Positions 41,529-51,248 of a DNA stretch of 64,000 nt are shown one piece after another. Below the pieces are notes generated by a model. It was not told the DNA's origin. It did no database searches and worked only from the letters and a program-made list of their open reading frames with translations. Within the stretch, counting starts at the first letter, position 1, and every line of letters begins with the position of its first letter. The stretch comes from an uncultured Tenacibaculum sp. (lineage in GTDB: Bacteria; Bacteroidota; Bacteroidia; Flavobacteriales; Flavobacteriaceae): positions 35,329 through 99,328 of the forward strand of contig CAKZVD010000024.1 of NCBI GenBank assembly GCA_937922085.1, in the 5' to 3' direction. A program made the translations under genes and the position numbers.

Positions 41529-42020
41529 ATGAAAAAAATACTTTACCTTATTTTTATAGCATCATTCTTTTCTTTTTCTGCTCATAAATATTACATCGCA
41601 TTAACAGAAATAGAACACAATGAAGAAAAAAAATCTGTTCAAATGATCATGAATGTTTTTATAGATGATATAGAAAAAGCTATAAACAAGGATTATAATA
41701 CAGATCTACAATTAACTACACAAAAAGAAATGAAAGATGTAAATAATTATTTTTCTACTTATTTAAAGGAACACTTTAAAGTTTCAATCAATAAAAAAGA
41801 ATATGAATACACTTTTATAGGCAAGGAATATGATGGTGAAATTGTTTATTTTTATTTAGAAATAGAAAATATTTTAAATGTAAATACCATTGAAATTAAA
41901 AACAATGTCTTAATTAAACACTTTCCAGAACAACAAAATTTAATTAAAGTTAAGATAAAAAATGAACGCAAAAGTTTATTTTTAACCAAAAAAAATGATA
42001 AAGGTTTGTTAAATTTTTAA
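41529..42020 (+). CDS. DUF6702 family exported protein
   Basis: A 163-residue exported protein. The signal sequence MKKILYLIFIASFFSFSAHKYYIALTEIEHN is typical of the family in flavobacteria, where these small proteins often precede M1 metallopeptidase genes, as here (two M1 genes follow). Features: HNEEKKSVQMIMNVFIDDIEKAINKDY and YLKEHFKVSIN. Function unknown. It may be an accessory or chaperone of the M1 peptidases; that is inference from order. Confidence 0.75.
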   Translation: MKKILYLIFIASFFSFSAHKYYIALTEIEHNEEKKSVQMIMNVFIDDIEKAINKDYNTDLQLTTQKEMKDVNNYFSTYLKEHFKVSINKKEYEYTFIGKEYDGEIVYFYLEIENILNVNTIEIKNNVLIKHFPEQQNLIKVKIKNERKSLFLTKKNDKGLLNF

Positions 42021-42175
42021 TAAAATTCTACAGTTCTTATTAATTTAGCTTTCTTAATAATAATACTATAAGTTTAACAACTTATAAACGGTTTATAAAA
42101 TTTGGGGAAATTTTATAATAAATTCAGTTAAATATAGAACCAATATTCAAATCAAATTAATCTCAAATCTAAAAA

Positions 42176-44314
42176 ATGAAGAAAATTATTTTATTAATTT
42201 TCTCTATTTTGTTTGTTGCTACTTCTATTTCAGCACAAAACCAAAAAAGAGAAACTCAAAAAGGACACACTAATCAGAATAAGTTTAAACAACTTAAAGA
42301 TGTATTAGCGACTCCTAATGATCAGCATACAGCTTCTGGAGCTCCTGGTAAAAAATATACACAGCAAAAAGTAGATTATAAAATGGACATTGTTTTAGAT
42401 GATGCCAAACAAAAAATTACGGGAAGTGAAACTATTACTTACCATAATAATTCTGAAGATGAATTAGCTTACTTATGGGTTCAGTTAGATCAAAATATGC
42501 GTGCTCTAGATTCTAAAACTCCAGATATTCAATCTGACGCAATTACTACAGAAATGAGTAAAAGAAGATATGATCGAAGTTTTGCTGAAAACACATTTGA
42601 TGGCGGATTTAAAATAACTAGTGTCACTAATACTAATGGAAGTAATTTATCACATACCATTAATCAAACAATGATGCGTATTAACTTACCAAAACCATTA
42701 GCTTCTGGTGCTACTTTTTCCTTCAAAATAAAATGGTGGTATAATATTAATAATCATAGAACTCAAGGTGGTAGATCTGGTTATGAACATTTTCCTAAAG
42801 ATAATAACAATAATTACGTAATTGCTCAATTCTTTCCACGTTTATGTGTGTATGATAATGTAGAAGGATGGCAAAACGATCAATTTTGGGGAAGAAGTGA
42901 GTTTGCTTTAGAATTTGGTGATTATGAGGTAAATATTACTACACCTGCAGATCATATGTTAGGTGCTACTGGAGTACTTAAAAATGAAAAAGAAGTATTG
43001 ACAAAAAAACAATTAGAAAGGTTAAACTTAGCTAAAAAAACATTTGACAAACCTGTTATTATTGTTACTCAAAAAGAAGCTGAACAAATTGAAAAGAAAA
43101 AATCTAAGAAAACAAAAACATGGAAATTCTTTGCTGAAAATGTAAGAGATTATGCTTTTGCTACTTCAAGAAAATTCATTTGGGATGGTATGGCTGTTGA
43201 CATCAATGGAAAAACAGTAATGGCTTACTCTTACTATTCTAAAGAAGCTAATCCTTTATACGGAGATCATTCTACTAGGGCTGTTGCACAAACTCTAAAA
43301 ACATATTCTAGATATACTTTTGACTACCCTTACCATAAAGCAATTTCTGTAGATGGACAAATGGGAATGGAATATCCTCAAATTTGTTTTAATCCTGGAA
43401 GACCTAATCCTGATGGAACATATTCTGATAGAGTTAAATATTTAATGATTAAAGTTACTGTTCATGAAGTTGGTCATAACTTCTTTCCTATGATTGTAAA
43501 TTCTGATGAACGTAAATGGACTTGGATGGATGAAGGTTTAAATTCTTTTGTTGAAATGTTAGCAGAATTAGATTATGACAAGAACTTTCCTATCACAAGA
43601 GGGTATCCTAAAAATATTGTAAAATATATGGGGGGAGATCAATCGAGAATTGCCCCTATTATGTCTAAAGGTGATAATGTATATGAATTTGGTAACAATG
43701 CCTATGGAAAACCTGCAACAGCATTATGGATTTTAAGAGAAACCATTATGGGACATGAATTGTTTGACTATGCTTTTCAAACGTATTCTAAGCGTTGGAA
43801 ATTTAAACACCCAACGCCAGAAGATTTCTTTAGATCTATGGAAGATGCTTCTGCAATGGATTTAGATTGGTTTTGGAGAGGTTGGTTTTACACAACTGAT
43901 GTTACCGATATTGGTATTAAAGGAGTTAAAAAATTCTACAAAAAGGAAAGTAATTCTAGTAATAATGTAGAATTTGTTGAAGATACTACTGAAGGCTTAG
44001 GTTTTGGTTCTAATAAAAACCCTAAATCTAGATTTCATTATGAAATTACATACAACAAACCTGGTGGTTTAGTGATGCCTATTATTGTTGAATTCACCTA
44101 TAAGGATGGTACAAAAGAAAAAAAGACATATCCTGCTCAAATTTGGAGATTAAACGATAATCAAGTAACGAAGGTATTTTCTTCTTCTAAAGAAATTACA
44201 AACATTTCTCTTGACCCTGATTTAGAAACTGCTGATGTAGATACTTCTAACAATAATTGGCCTAAGAAAAAAGAAACTAAATTTGATAAATTCAAAAATA
44301 AAATCAAAGGATAA
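42176..44314 (+). CDS. Secreted M1 metallopeptidase, tandem copy 1
   Basis: A 712-residue exported zinc peptidase. The signal peptide is MKKIILLIFSILFVATSISAQ. The N-terminal domain has GSETITYHNNSEDELAYLWVQLDQN. The zinc site is HEVGHNFFPMIVNS, then Glu in WMDEGLNSFVE 18 residues on. The exopeptidase motif is replaced by GMEYPQICF. A C-terminal beta region ends in the repeat-like tail KFDKFKNKIKG. It is closely similar to the 741-residue copy downstream over the whole length, with a perfect 13-bp-class terminator between them. Confidence 0.9.
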   Translation: MKKIILLIFSILFVATSISAQNQKRETQKGHTNQNKFKQLKDVLATPNDQHTASGAPGKKYTQQKVDYKMDIVLDDAKQKITGSETITYHNNSEDELAYLWVQLDQNMRALDSKTPDIQSDAITTEMSKRRYDRSFAENTFDGGFKITSVTNTNGSNLSHTINQTMMRINLPKPLASGATFSFKIKWWYNINNHRTQGGRSGYEHFPKDNNNNYVIAQFFPRLCVYDNVEGWQNDQFWGRSEFALEFGDYEVNITTPADHMLGATGVLKNEKEVLTKKQLERLNLAKKTFDKPVIIVTQKEAEQIEKKKSKKTKTWKFFAENVRDYAFATSRKFIWDGMAVDINGKTVMAYSYYSKEANPLYGDHSTRAVAQTLKTYSRYTFDYPYHKAISVDGQMGMEYPQICFNPGRPNPDGTYSDRVKYLMIKVTVHEVGHNFFPMIVNSDERKWTWMDEGLNSFVEMLAELDYDKNFPITRGYPKNIVKYMGGDQSRIAPIMSKGDNVYEFGNNAYGKPATALWILRETIMGHELFDYAFQTYSKRWKFKHPTPEDFFRSMEDASAMDLDWFWRGWFYTTDVTDIGIKGVKKFYKKESNSSNNVEFVEDTTEGLGFGSNKNPKSRFHYEITYNKPGGLVMPIIVEFTYKDGTKEKKTYPAQIWRLNDNQVTKVFSSSKEITNISLDPDLETADVDTSNNNWPKKKETKFDKFKNKIKG

Positions 44315-44340
44315 ATAAATCAAATTGTTTATTTTACAAC

Positions 44341-44374
44341 AAAAAAACCAACATATGTGTATGTTGGTTTTTTT
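44341..44374 (+). terminator. Intrinsic terminator between the two M1 genes
   Basis: Arms AAAAAAACCAACAT (44341-44354) and ATGTTGGTTTTTTT (44361-44374) with a 6-base loop. Typical strong terminator. Confidence 0.9.
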
Positions 44375-44485
44375 GTTATTTTAAAATTAATGATAAATAA
44401 TTGTTAATTTTTACACCAATCTATTTCTTTGGTAATATAATTTCATTAATTTTCAGGCTATTTTTTAAATCAACTATATACAATA

Positions 44486-46711
44486 ATGAAAAAGTTTTCT
44501 ACTTTCTTATTTTCTGTACTATTTGTTTCTCTTTCTATTTTTGCACAAGAAACTGAAAAAAAAACACAAACAGGACATACAGATGACAACAAGTTTCGTC
44601 AATTAAAAGACGTATTAGCTACACCAAACAGCCAAAGAAATGCTTCTGGTGCACCAGGATATGATTATACTCAACAAAAAGTTGATTATGTAATGAATAT
44701 TCGAATTGATGAGGCTAACAATAAACTTTATGGTGATGAGACAATTACATATCATAATAATTCAAAAGACAATCTTGAATATTTATGGGTACAATTAGAT
44801 CAGAATATGAGAGCTCCAGACTCACAAACTCCTTTAGCTGAATCTAAAGGCGCTAGCTCTTTCTTTACTCCAGAAACCTTTGTTAAAGATAACATGGCTG
44901 AAGGTAAAGATTTCGGTTTTAAAATTGAATCTGTAAAATACCAAGATGGAAGAGATTTATCGCATACTATAAATAATACGATGATGCGTATTAACTTGCT
45001 TGCTCCATTAGCTCCAGGTTCTAAATTTGTTTTTAAAATAAAATGGAATTATTTAATTAATAACTCTGTAGAAGATGGAGGACGTTCAGGTTTTGAACAA
45101 TTTACCGATGGAAATAAAGCTTATACAATTGCTCAATTTTTCCCTCGTTTAGCTGTATATGATAATGTTGAAGGGTGGCAAAATATGCAATTTTGGGGAA
45201 GAAGTGAATTCGCCCTAGAATTTGGTGATTATGATGTTAAAATTACAGTACCAGAAGATCATATATTAGATGCTACTGGTGAACTTCAAAATGAAAAAAA
45301 TGTTTTAACCAAAGAACAAAGAAATCGTTGGGAAAAAGCTAAAAAATCATATAAAGATCCTGTTTTTATTGTAACTCAAGCAGAAGCAGAAGCTAACGAA
45401 AAACAAAAAGCCACAAAAACAAAAACATGGCATTTTAAAGCAAAAAATGTTCGTGATTATGGTTTTGCTTCTTCAAGAAAATATATTTGGGATGCTATGG
45501 CTGTAAATATTAATAATAAAACTGTAATGGCTGTTTCTTTATATCCTAAAGAAGGAAACCCGTTATGGGAAGAACATTCTACAAGAGTTGTTGCTAATAC
45601 ACTAGAAGAATATTCTAAATTAACTTTTGACTACCCATATCCAAAAGCAATATCAGTACATGCTAAACGACAAGGTATGGAATACCCTATGATCTGTTTT
45701 AATTATGGACGTCCAAATCCTGATGGAACTTATTCTGATAGAGTTAAAAATGGTATGATCGGAGTAATTACACATGAAGTAGGTCATAATTTTTTCCCTA
45801 TGATTGTAAATTCTGATGAACGCCAATGGACTTGGATGGATGAAGGTTTAAATTCTTTTGTTGAAATATTAGCAGAATTAGATTATGATTCAACATTTAA
45901 CACAGGAAACCTTCCTAAAGACATTGTACGTTATATGAGTTTAGATCAAAAAAATCTTTCTCCAATAATGTCTCAAGGTGATTATGTTAAAAACTTTGGC
46001 CCAAATGCTTACACTAAACCTGCAGCAGGTTTATATATGTTAAGACAAACTATTATGGGACCAGAATTGTTTGATTTTGCTTTTAAAACATATGCTAAAC
46101 GTTGGATGTTTAAACACCCTACTCCTGCAGATTTCTTTAGAACTATGGAAGATGCATCTGGTATGGATTTAGATTGGTTTTGGAGAGGTTGGTTTTATTC
46201 TACAGATTATTGTGATATTGGTATTAAAGAAGTTAAACCTCTTTATTTAACTGATAAAGCTAATGAAAGAACTCAAAAATTAAAAAAACAATATCCTGGT
46301 TATTTTGCTAATTTGGGTAAACTTCTTTATTTGACTACTAAGAAAGAAGATATGAATGCTTCAGATATGGAAGCTTATATAAATACTTTACCTGCTAATA
46401 AAAAAGCGAGTTTAAAGAAACTTCCTAAATACATGTATCAGGTAGAATTTGAAAAACCTGGAGGATTAGTTTTACCTATTATTGTAGAATTAACTTATGC
46501 AGATGGTACTAAAAAACGTGAAAAATACCCTGCTGAAATATGGAAGAAAGATGACACCAAAGTATATAAAGTTTTTACTTCAGATAAAGAAATAAAAAGT
46601 ATTGTATTAGATCCAGATTTAGAAACTGCTGATATTGACACTAAAAATAATAGTTGGCCAAAACAAACAGAAACTAAATTTGATAAATTCAAAAATAAAA
46701 ATAAGAAATAA
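44486..46711 (+). CDS. Secreted M1 metallopeptidase, tandem copy 2
   Basis: A 741-residue paralogue of copy 1. The signal peptide is MKKFSTFLFSVLFVSLSIFAQ. Zinc site HEVGHNFFPMIVNSDER and Glu in WMDEGLNSFVE are intact. GMEYPMICF replaces the classical exopeptidase motif. It has a 40-residue insert near the C-terminal part (LKKQYPGYFANLGKLLYLTTKKEDM) absent from copy 1. The C-terminal tail KFDKFKNKNKK matches copy 1. Two similar peptidases in tandem suggest divided substrate ranges. Confidence 0.9.
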   Translation: MKKFSTFLFSVLFVSLSIFAQETEKKTQTGHTDDNKFRQLKDVLATPNSQRNASGAPGYDYTQQKVDYVMNIRIDEANNKLYGDETITYHNNSKDNLEYLWVQLDQNMRAPDSQTPLAESKGASSFFTPETFVKDNMAEGKDFGFKIESVKYQDGRDLSHTINNTMMRINLLAPLAPGSKFVFKIKWNYLINNSVEDGGRSGFEQFTDGNKAYTIAQFFPRLAVYDNVEGWQNMQFWGRSEFALEFGDYDVKITVPEDHILDATGELQNEKNVLTKEQRNRWEKAKKSYKDPVFIVTQAEAEANEKQKATKTKTWHFKAKNVRDYGFASSRKYIWDAMAVNINNKTVMAVSLYPKEGNPLWEEHSTRVVANTLEEYSKLTFDYPYPKAISVHAKRQGMEYPMICFNYGRPNPDGTYSDRVKNGMIGVITHEVGHNFFPMIVNSDERQWTWMDEGLNSFVEILAELDYDSTFNTGNLPKDIVRYMSLDQKNLSPIMSQGDYVKNFGPNAYTKPAAGLYMLRQTIMGPELFDFAFKTYAKRWMFKHPTPADFFRTMEDASGMDLDWFWRGWFYSTDYCDIGIKEVKPLYLTDKANERTQKLKKQYPGYFANLGKLLYLTTKKEDMNASDMEAYINTLPANKKASLKKLPKYMYQVEFEKPGGLVLPIIVELTYADGTKKREKYPAEIWKKDDTKVYKVFTSDKEIKSIVLDPDLETADIDTKNNSWPKQTETKFDKFKNKNKK

Positions 46712-46723
46712 CTAATTCTATTT

Positions 46724-46760
46724 AAATTAAAAAACCGCATTAATTGCGGTTTTTTAATTT
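46724..46760 (+). terminator. Intrinsic terminator after M1 copy 2
   Basis: Perfect 16-bp arms (46724-46739 and 46745-46760) with CCGCA/TGCGG core, a 5-base loop and a T-run. Confidence 0.9.
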
Positions 46761-46782
46761 AACAAACTTAATATCATTATTA

Positions 46783-47349
46783 ATGAAAAGCTTAATAAAT
46801 TACATTAATCAAATACATAAATTAAATAATGATGAAGTTAATAGTATTAAAGAGTTTTTTACACACAAAAAAATAACACGTAACTCACCTATTACTAAAA
46901 ATGGTGCTACCGCTAATTATATCTACTTTTTAGAAACTGGTATTGTAAAAGGGTATCAAAATGAAGATGGAAAATTTATCGTCAATCATTTAATAGAACC
47001 TATGAATTTTTTTGTTGATTTTGAGAGCTTTCAAAATAGAACTGCTGCCGTAGATATTTTTGAGGCTGTAACTGACTGTAGTGTTTATACATTATCTAAA
47101 ACAAATTTTGATTTTTTAAATAATAATACTTCTTTTTTCAAAACCTTTGTCAATTCTATAAATAGTAATGCTTTAGCTTGTAAAATGGAACGAATTAATG
47201 ATTTTCAAAAATTAACAGCTAAAGAAAGATATTTAAAAATACTAAAAGTAAGTCCCAATTTAGTAAATACTGTTTCTATAAATGACCTATCCTCATATTT
47301 AGGTATTGAAGCTCCTTCTTTAAGTAGAATTAGAAAACAAATTTTCTAA
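46783..47349 (+). CDS. Crp/Fnr-family transcriptional regulator
   Basis: A 188-residue regulator. I start at the ATG 46783 (MKSLINYINQIHKL); the longer frame begins inside the terminator. The cyclic nucleotide-binding beta barrel (about 20-115) has YFLETGIVKGYQNEDGKF and FQNRTAAVDIFEAVTD. A dimerisation helix and a C-terminal HTH follow (SINDLSSYLGIEAPSLSRIRKQIF). The cNMP ligand residues look degenerate, as common in the Bacteroidota branch. It lies 63 bases before the epimerase gene on the same strand, so it may regulate or be co-transcribed with it. Confidence 0.85.
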   Translation: MKSLINYINQIHKLNNDEVNSIKEFFTHKKITRNSPITKNGATANYIYFLETGIVKGYQNEDGKFIVNHLIEPMNFFVDFESFQNRTAAVDIFEAVTDCSVYTLSKTNFDFLNNNTSFFKTFVNSINSNALACKMERINDFQKLTAKERYLKILKVSPNLVNTVSINDLSSYLGIEAPSLSRIRKQIF

Positions 47350-47411
47350 CATTTGTTATTTCTTAAGATCTAATTATACTCGAAATTTGACTCATATAAT
47401 TTTAGTATAAA

Positions 47412-48413
47412 ATGACTCAAAAAACTTTAGTTACAGGTGCAAATGGCCATTTAGGTTATAATCTTTGCAAACTATTAATTGAAAAAAATATAGAAGTAGT
47501 AGCAACTTATAGGAGCGCAAAAAACAAAAAAATATTGCTTGAACTTGGTTGTGAAATTGCACATGTAGATATCATGGATAAAAATTCTATGATTAAAGCC
47601 TTTAAAGGTATTACAAATCTATATGCTGTAGGAGCTTCTTTTAAAATGTGGGCTAAGAAACCTAAAAAAGAAATCTATGATGTGAATGTAAATGGAACTA
47701 AAAACTTATTTGAAGCAGCAGCTATTAGCGGAATTAAGAATATTGTTTATGTAAGTTCTGTTGCTGCCTTAGACTTCACTAAATTACCTGCTAAAGAAAG
47801 TAATGGTTATAATTCTGATAGAAGAAATTGGTATTACAATTCTAAAAATGATTCCGATAAATTAGCGATAGAATTAAGTAAAAAATACAATATAAGAACT
47901 GTACTCATTTTACCTTCTGCAATGATTGGTAGCAAAGCACATAATTTAAGTTATTCAAATAAATTAGTGTATCAAATAATGAATGGTGAAATGGTAGCTG
48001 ACACAAACATGACTTTAAACTGGATTGATGTAAAAGATGTAGCCATGGGTGCATATTTAGCCATGGAAAAAGGAAAAAATAGAGAACGTTACATATTAGC
48101 AAATGAAAAACATACCTCTATTCAAGAAAGTGTAGATATTGCTGCTAAAGAATTTCCTGGTTTAAAATTAAAAACACCTCCAAAAGTTCCTAAATTCTTA
48201 TTATATATTATTTCTTCTTTTATGGAATTAGGCAGCAAAATAACTGGTAAAGAGCCATTATTGAAAAGAGAATATATAAAAATGTTTTATGGTTTACATC
48301 AAGATTATGATATTAGTAAAGCCAAAATAGAATTAGGATTCAATCCTACAAACTCTAAAAAAGCTTTAATAAATGCCTTAGGATATTTAAAAAATGAATG
48401 GAGTAATAGTTAA
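47412..48413 (+). CDS. NAD-dependent epimerase/reductase (extended SDR)
   Basis: A 333-residue Rossmann-fold enzyme. The cofactor loop is TGANGHLGYNL (about residues 7-17). The active site reads SSVAALD, then YYNSKNDSDK with Tyr and Lys four residues apart. The overall match is to the extended SDR/dihydroflavonol reductase-like group acting on sugars or ketones. The substrate is unknown. It is preceded by a Crp-type regulator and closed by a terminator. Confidence 0.85.
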   Translation: MTQKTLVTGANGHLGYNLCKLLIEKNIEVVATYRSAKNKKILLELGCEIAHVDIMDKNSMIKAFKGITNLYAVGASFKMWAKKPKKEIYDVNVNGTKNLFEAAAISGIKNIVYVSSVAALDFTKLPAKESNGYNSDRRNWYYNSKNDSDKLAIELSKKYNIRTVLILPSAMIGSKAHNLSYSNKLVYQIMNGEMVADTNMTLNWIDVKDVAMGAYLAMEKGKNRERYILANEKHTSIQESVDIAAKEFPGLKLKTPPKVPKFLLYIISSFMELGSKITGKEPLLKREYIKMFYGLHQDYDISKAKIELGFNPTNSKKALINALGYLKNEWSNS

Positions 48414-48422
48414 GTAAAACAA

Positions 48423-48458
48423 AAAAAGAGAATGAAATTAATTCTTCATTCTCTTTTT
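48423..48458. terminator. Bidirectional terminator
   Basis: Arms AAAAAGAGAATGAA (48423-48436) and TTCATTCTCTTTTT (48445-48458) between the convergent epimerase (+) and pyocin-knob (-) genes. Confidence 0.9.
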
Positions 48459-48482
48459 ATAAATATTTTTTAGAATAAGCTA

Positions 48483-49739
48483 TTATTTTTTAGATAATAA
48501 TGCATTCAATTTCTTTTCTAATGCTTCTATCTTTTTGTCCTGATTTTCTAGTTCAGTATTTTTAGTTTCTAACTTTTCAATTCTTTTTTCTTGTTGAATG
48601 GTATATAAAGTTAATTCTTCTATTTTTTCAAGAAGCTTTTTATTCATCTCTCCTAATTGTATTCCATTTTTAGCTACTTCTTTAGCAGAAGGAATGTTTT
48701 GTAAATGTCCTTTTTCTTGAATATGGTTTTCTACTTCTTTTAATGTAGGTAAATTATACCTATTTTCGAATACATAATCTGGCCAATTAGCTTGTAATTT
48801 TACAGTTACTTCTTCTGCTATTATTCCTTTACCTCCAGCAACTGCTAATTTGTAACCTTGAGTATTACCAGTTCCAATACCTACACCACCAGTAGTACTT
48901 AATAAAATATTTCCTCCTATTTGATTATAAAGATACAAGTGATTTGTACTAGAAGAACCAAATCCAACATATCCCATTCTTGAATTTACATCATTAAACT
49001 CTAACCATCCATAAGAAGATACTCCATCAGATTTATTTCTTAAACTAAGAATTGGAGCATTATCATAAACCTCTAATTTTTTAGTAGGAGTTTTAGTACC
49101 AATTCCTACATTTCCATTTACAAAAAGTCTATCATTACTCAACTCCATTTTAGCACTTACACCTTTATCCGCATTTTTAGCGATATACCATCTATGACTT
49201 GCTACAGATTTATTATACAAAGCTCCACTTTCAACACCAAAACCATAATTACTTGTTAACCCCAATCTATTTCCATATAAAGAAATTACATCTCCTAGTC
49301 CTGCACTTGATGAATATAAACTTAACGTTCCTTTAGATTGAATTAAATCATCAGCTATTAATTTTTTGGTTGCCCAGTTAGTTGAAGCATTGTTTGCATT
49401 CGCAGAAGTATAAAAAGTATTCCAATCTGTCCATCCTTGATTATTATATTTTCCCATTCTAACTCTTGGTGCTACTCCTCCATATTGAGAACTATATGGA
49501 AAATATAGTTGAAAAACACCTCCATCTTGAGTCGCTGAATAACCACTCCCTGCAAGTACAGTTCCAAATGAAGGAAATCCTTGGTTAGCACTTACAAAAG
49601 ACATTTGAAGTTTTTCTTTAAAAGTTTTTGCTTCATCAGAAGCTTGCCAAACATAAGTACCTTTTGATTGGAGCTCTGTAGTTTGAGAAAACATAAGGTT
49701 CGACAAAGACAAGAAAAAAATAAATACGTATTTTTTCAT
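48483..49739 (-). CDS. Secreted tail-fibre-like protein with pyocin-knob-type domain
   Basis: A 418-residue exported protein. The signal peptide is MKKYVFIFFLSLSNLMFSQ. Residues about 35-115 resemble a pyocin-knob fold (SANQGFPSFGTVLAGSGYS, GWTDWNTFYTSANA). The middle has VGIGTKTPTKKLEVYDNAP, a repeat unit common in flavobacterial phage-tail-like and surface proteins. The end (NIPSAKEVAKNGIQLGEMNKKLLEKIEELTLY) is a long coiled coil, as in chaperone/trimerisation tails. It is probably a trimeric surface fibre; no phage genes surround it. Confidence 0.75.
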   Translation of the reverse strand: MKKYVFIFFLSLSNLMFSQTTELQSKGTYVWQASDEAKTFKEKLQMSFVSANQGFPSFGTVLAGSGYSATQDGGVFQLYFPYSSQYGGVAPRVRMGKYNNQGWTDWNTFYTSANANNASTNWATKKLIADDLIQSKGTLSLYSSSAGLGDVISLYGNRLGLTSNYGFGVESGALYNKSVASHRWYIAKNADKGVSAKMELSNDRLFVNGNVGIGTKTPTKKLEVYDNAPILSLRNKSDGVSSYGWLEFNDVNSRMGYVGFGSSSTNHLYLYNQIGGNILLSTTGGVGIGTGNTQGYKLAVAGGKGIIAEEVTVKLQANWPDYVFENRYNLPTLKEVENHIQEKGHLQNIPSAKEVAKNGIQLGEMNKKLLEKIEELTLYTIQQEKRIEKLETKNTELENQDKKIEALEKKLNALLSKK

Positions 49740-49767
49740 TTTTACAATTTTTAATTATTTAAGGCTG

Positions 49768-49775
49768 CAAAAGTA
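49768..49775 (-). promoter_or_regulatory. -7 box for the tail-fibre-like gene
   Basis: Minus-strand TACTTTTG fits TAnnTTTG, 28 bases upstream of the start codon at 49739. Confidence 0.4.
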
Positions 49776-49795
49776 TATTTTTTTATCTTAAAAAA

Positions 49796-49834
49796 AAACT
49801 GGTATCTGTTTTATTATAAAACAGATACCAGTTT
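49796..49834 (-). terminator. Intrinsic terminator after the GlmU-like gene
   Basis: Perfect 18-bp arms (49796-49813 and 49817-49834), 3-base loop, with T-run on the minus strand. Confidence 0.9.
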
Positions 49835-49856
49835 AAAACATATTATTATAACTTTA

Positions 49857-51032
49857 TTAGTAATTTCTATACTTCTTTGTTTCTTCAAATACAGTTTCTA
49901 AAATTCCTTTATCTATAGTATCGTAGATAACGTTTCTACGTTTCATTACAACCTCAGCAACTTCATCTACTTTATTCATTTTATATTCTGTAAACCCAGA
50001 AGCACCACCCCAACTAAAAGAAGGAACAAAGTTTCTTGGAAATCCGCTTCCAAAAATATTTGCTGAAACTCCAATTACAGTACCCGTATTAAACATCGTA
50101 TTAATTCCACATTTAGAATGATCTCCCATCATTAATCCACAAAACTGTAACCCAGTTTTAGCAAACCTACCTGTTTCATAGCTCCATAATTTTACTTCTG
50201 CATAATTGTTCTTTAAATTCGAGTTATTCGTATCTGCTCCTAAGTTACACCATTCTCCTAATACTGAATTTCCTAAAAATCCATCGTGTCCTTTACTAGA
50301 ATAACCAAATAGAACAGAGTTATTCACCTCTCCTCCTACTTTACAATAAGGCCCTAATGTAGTTGCTCCGTATATTTTAGCTCCTAATTTTAAAACCGAG
50401 TTTTCGCACATTGCTAAAGCACCTCTTACTACTACACCTTCCATTACTTCTGCATCTTTACCTATATATATAGGTCCGGTAGTTGCATTTAATGTTGCAA
50501 ATGTTAATTTAGCTCCTTCTTCAATAAAAATACTCTCTTCTCCAATACATTGTACTGTTTTAGGTATTGGTTGCGATGTTCTTCCTTCAGTAAGTAAATC
50601 AAAATCTAACTGAATAGCTTTTGCATTATTTGAAAAAATATCCCAAGTATTTTTAATTTGAATAATCTCTTCTTCAAACTCTACTTGTTTATAATTTTCA
50701 AAATTTACTTCTTCTTGATCTTCGGTAGTATAAAATGCAATTACATCTTCTCCTCTAAAAATGGCTTCATTTTTAGATAAATTTTTAACCATTTCAACTA
50801 ATTCAGGTACTGGTAAAAAAGAGGCATTTAACATAATATTTTCTTCCATCTCTACCATAGGGTATTTTTCTTCTAAATACTCTTCAGTTACGGTAGTTGT
50901 AGTTAACCCCAAGTGTTTTTCCCATTTTTCTCTTATGGTTAAAATACCTACTCTTATATCTGCTACTGGTCTTGTATATGTAAATGGTAATAATGCTGTT
51001 CTACTATCGCCATCAAATAAAATATAGTTCAT
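49857..51032 (-). CDS. GlmU-like sugar nucleotidyltransferase/acetyltransferase family protein
   Basis: A 391-residue cytosolic protein. The N-terminal half is a degenerate nucleotidyltransferase (YILFDGDSRTALLPFTYTRPVADIR) in which the usual LAAGxGTRM loop is absent. The C-terminal half is a left-handed beta-helix of hexapeptide repeats (IYIGKDAEVMEGVVVRGALA, GATTLGPYCKVGGEV, WCNLGADTNNSNLKNNY). It matches the Bacteroidota 'GlmU family protein' often taken for putative sugar nucleotidyltransferases. Activity is uncertain because of the altered loop. Confidence 0.82.
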   Translation of the reverse strand: MNYILFDGDSRTALLPFTYTRPVADIRVGILTIREKWEKHLGLTTTTVTEEYLEEKYPMVEMEENIMLNASFLPVPELVEMVKNLSKNEAIFRGEDVIAFYTTEDQEEVNFENYKQVEFEEEIIQIKNTWDIFSNNAKAIQLDFDLLTEGRTSQPIPKTVQCIGEESIFIEEGAKLTFATLNATTGPIYIGKDAEVMEGVVVRGALAMCENSVLKLGAKIYGATTLGPYCKVGGEVNNSVLFGYSSKGHDGFLGNSVLGEWCNLGADTNNSNLKNNYAEVKLWSYETGRFAKTGLQFCGLMMGDHSKCGINTMFNTGTVIGVSANIFGSGFPRNFVPSFSWGGASGFTEYKMNKVDEVAEVVMKRRNVIYDTIDKGILETVFEETKKYRNY

Positions 51033-51054
51033 TTTTTGTTCTTTTGAAGCTTCA

Positions 51055-51062
51055 CAAAATTA
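51055..51062 (-). promoter_or_regulatory. -7 box for the GlmU-like gene
   Basis: Minus-strand TAATTTTG fits TAnnTTTG, 22 bases upstream of the start codon at 51032. Confidence 0.4.
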
Positions 51063-51248
51063 CAATAAAAAAGGGACTGACTTATACTATTACTAGTTAT
51101 TAATATTAAAAATACATCATTTGCTCATATAGAGAAACTGATTGTTTCTAAAAATTTGTATTTGATTACAAACAATCATGAGTGCTTATAAATTTAAATT
51201 GTATTTTTGATTTAATATAATACACTATTAAAGTAAATTACATACTCT

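Noticed and set aside
48483..49739. Prophage tail module
   Set aside because: A single exported fibre-like gene with a signal peptide and no other phage genes is not a prophage.
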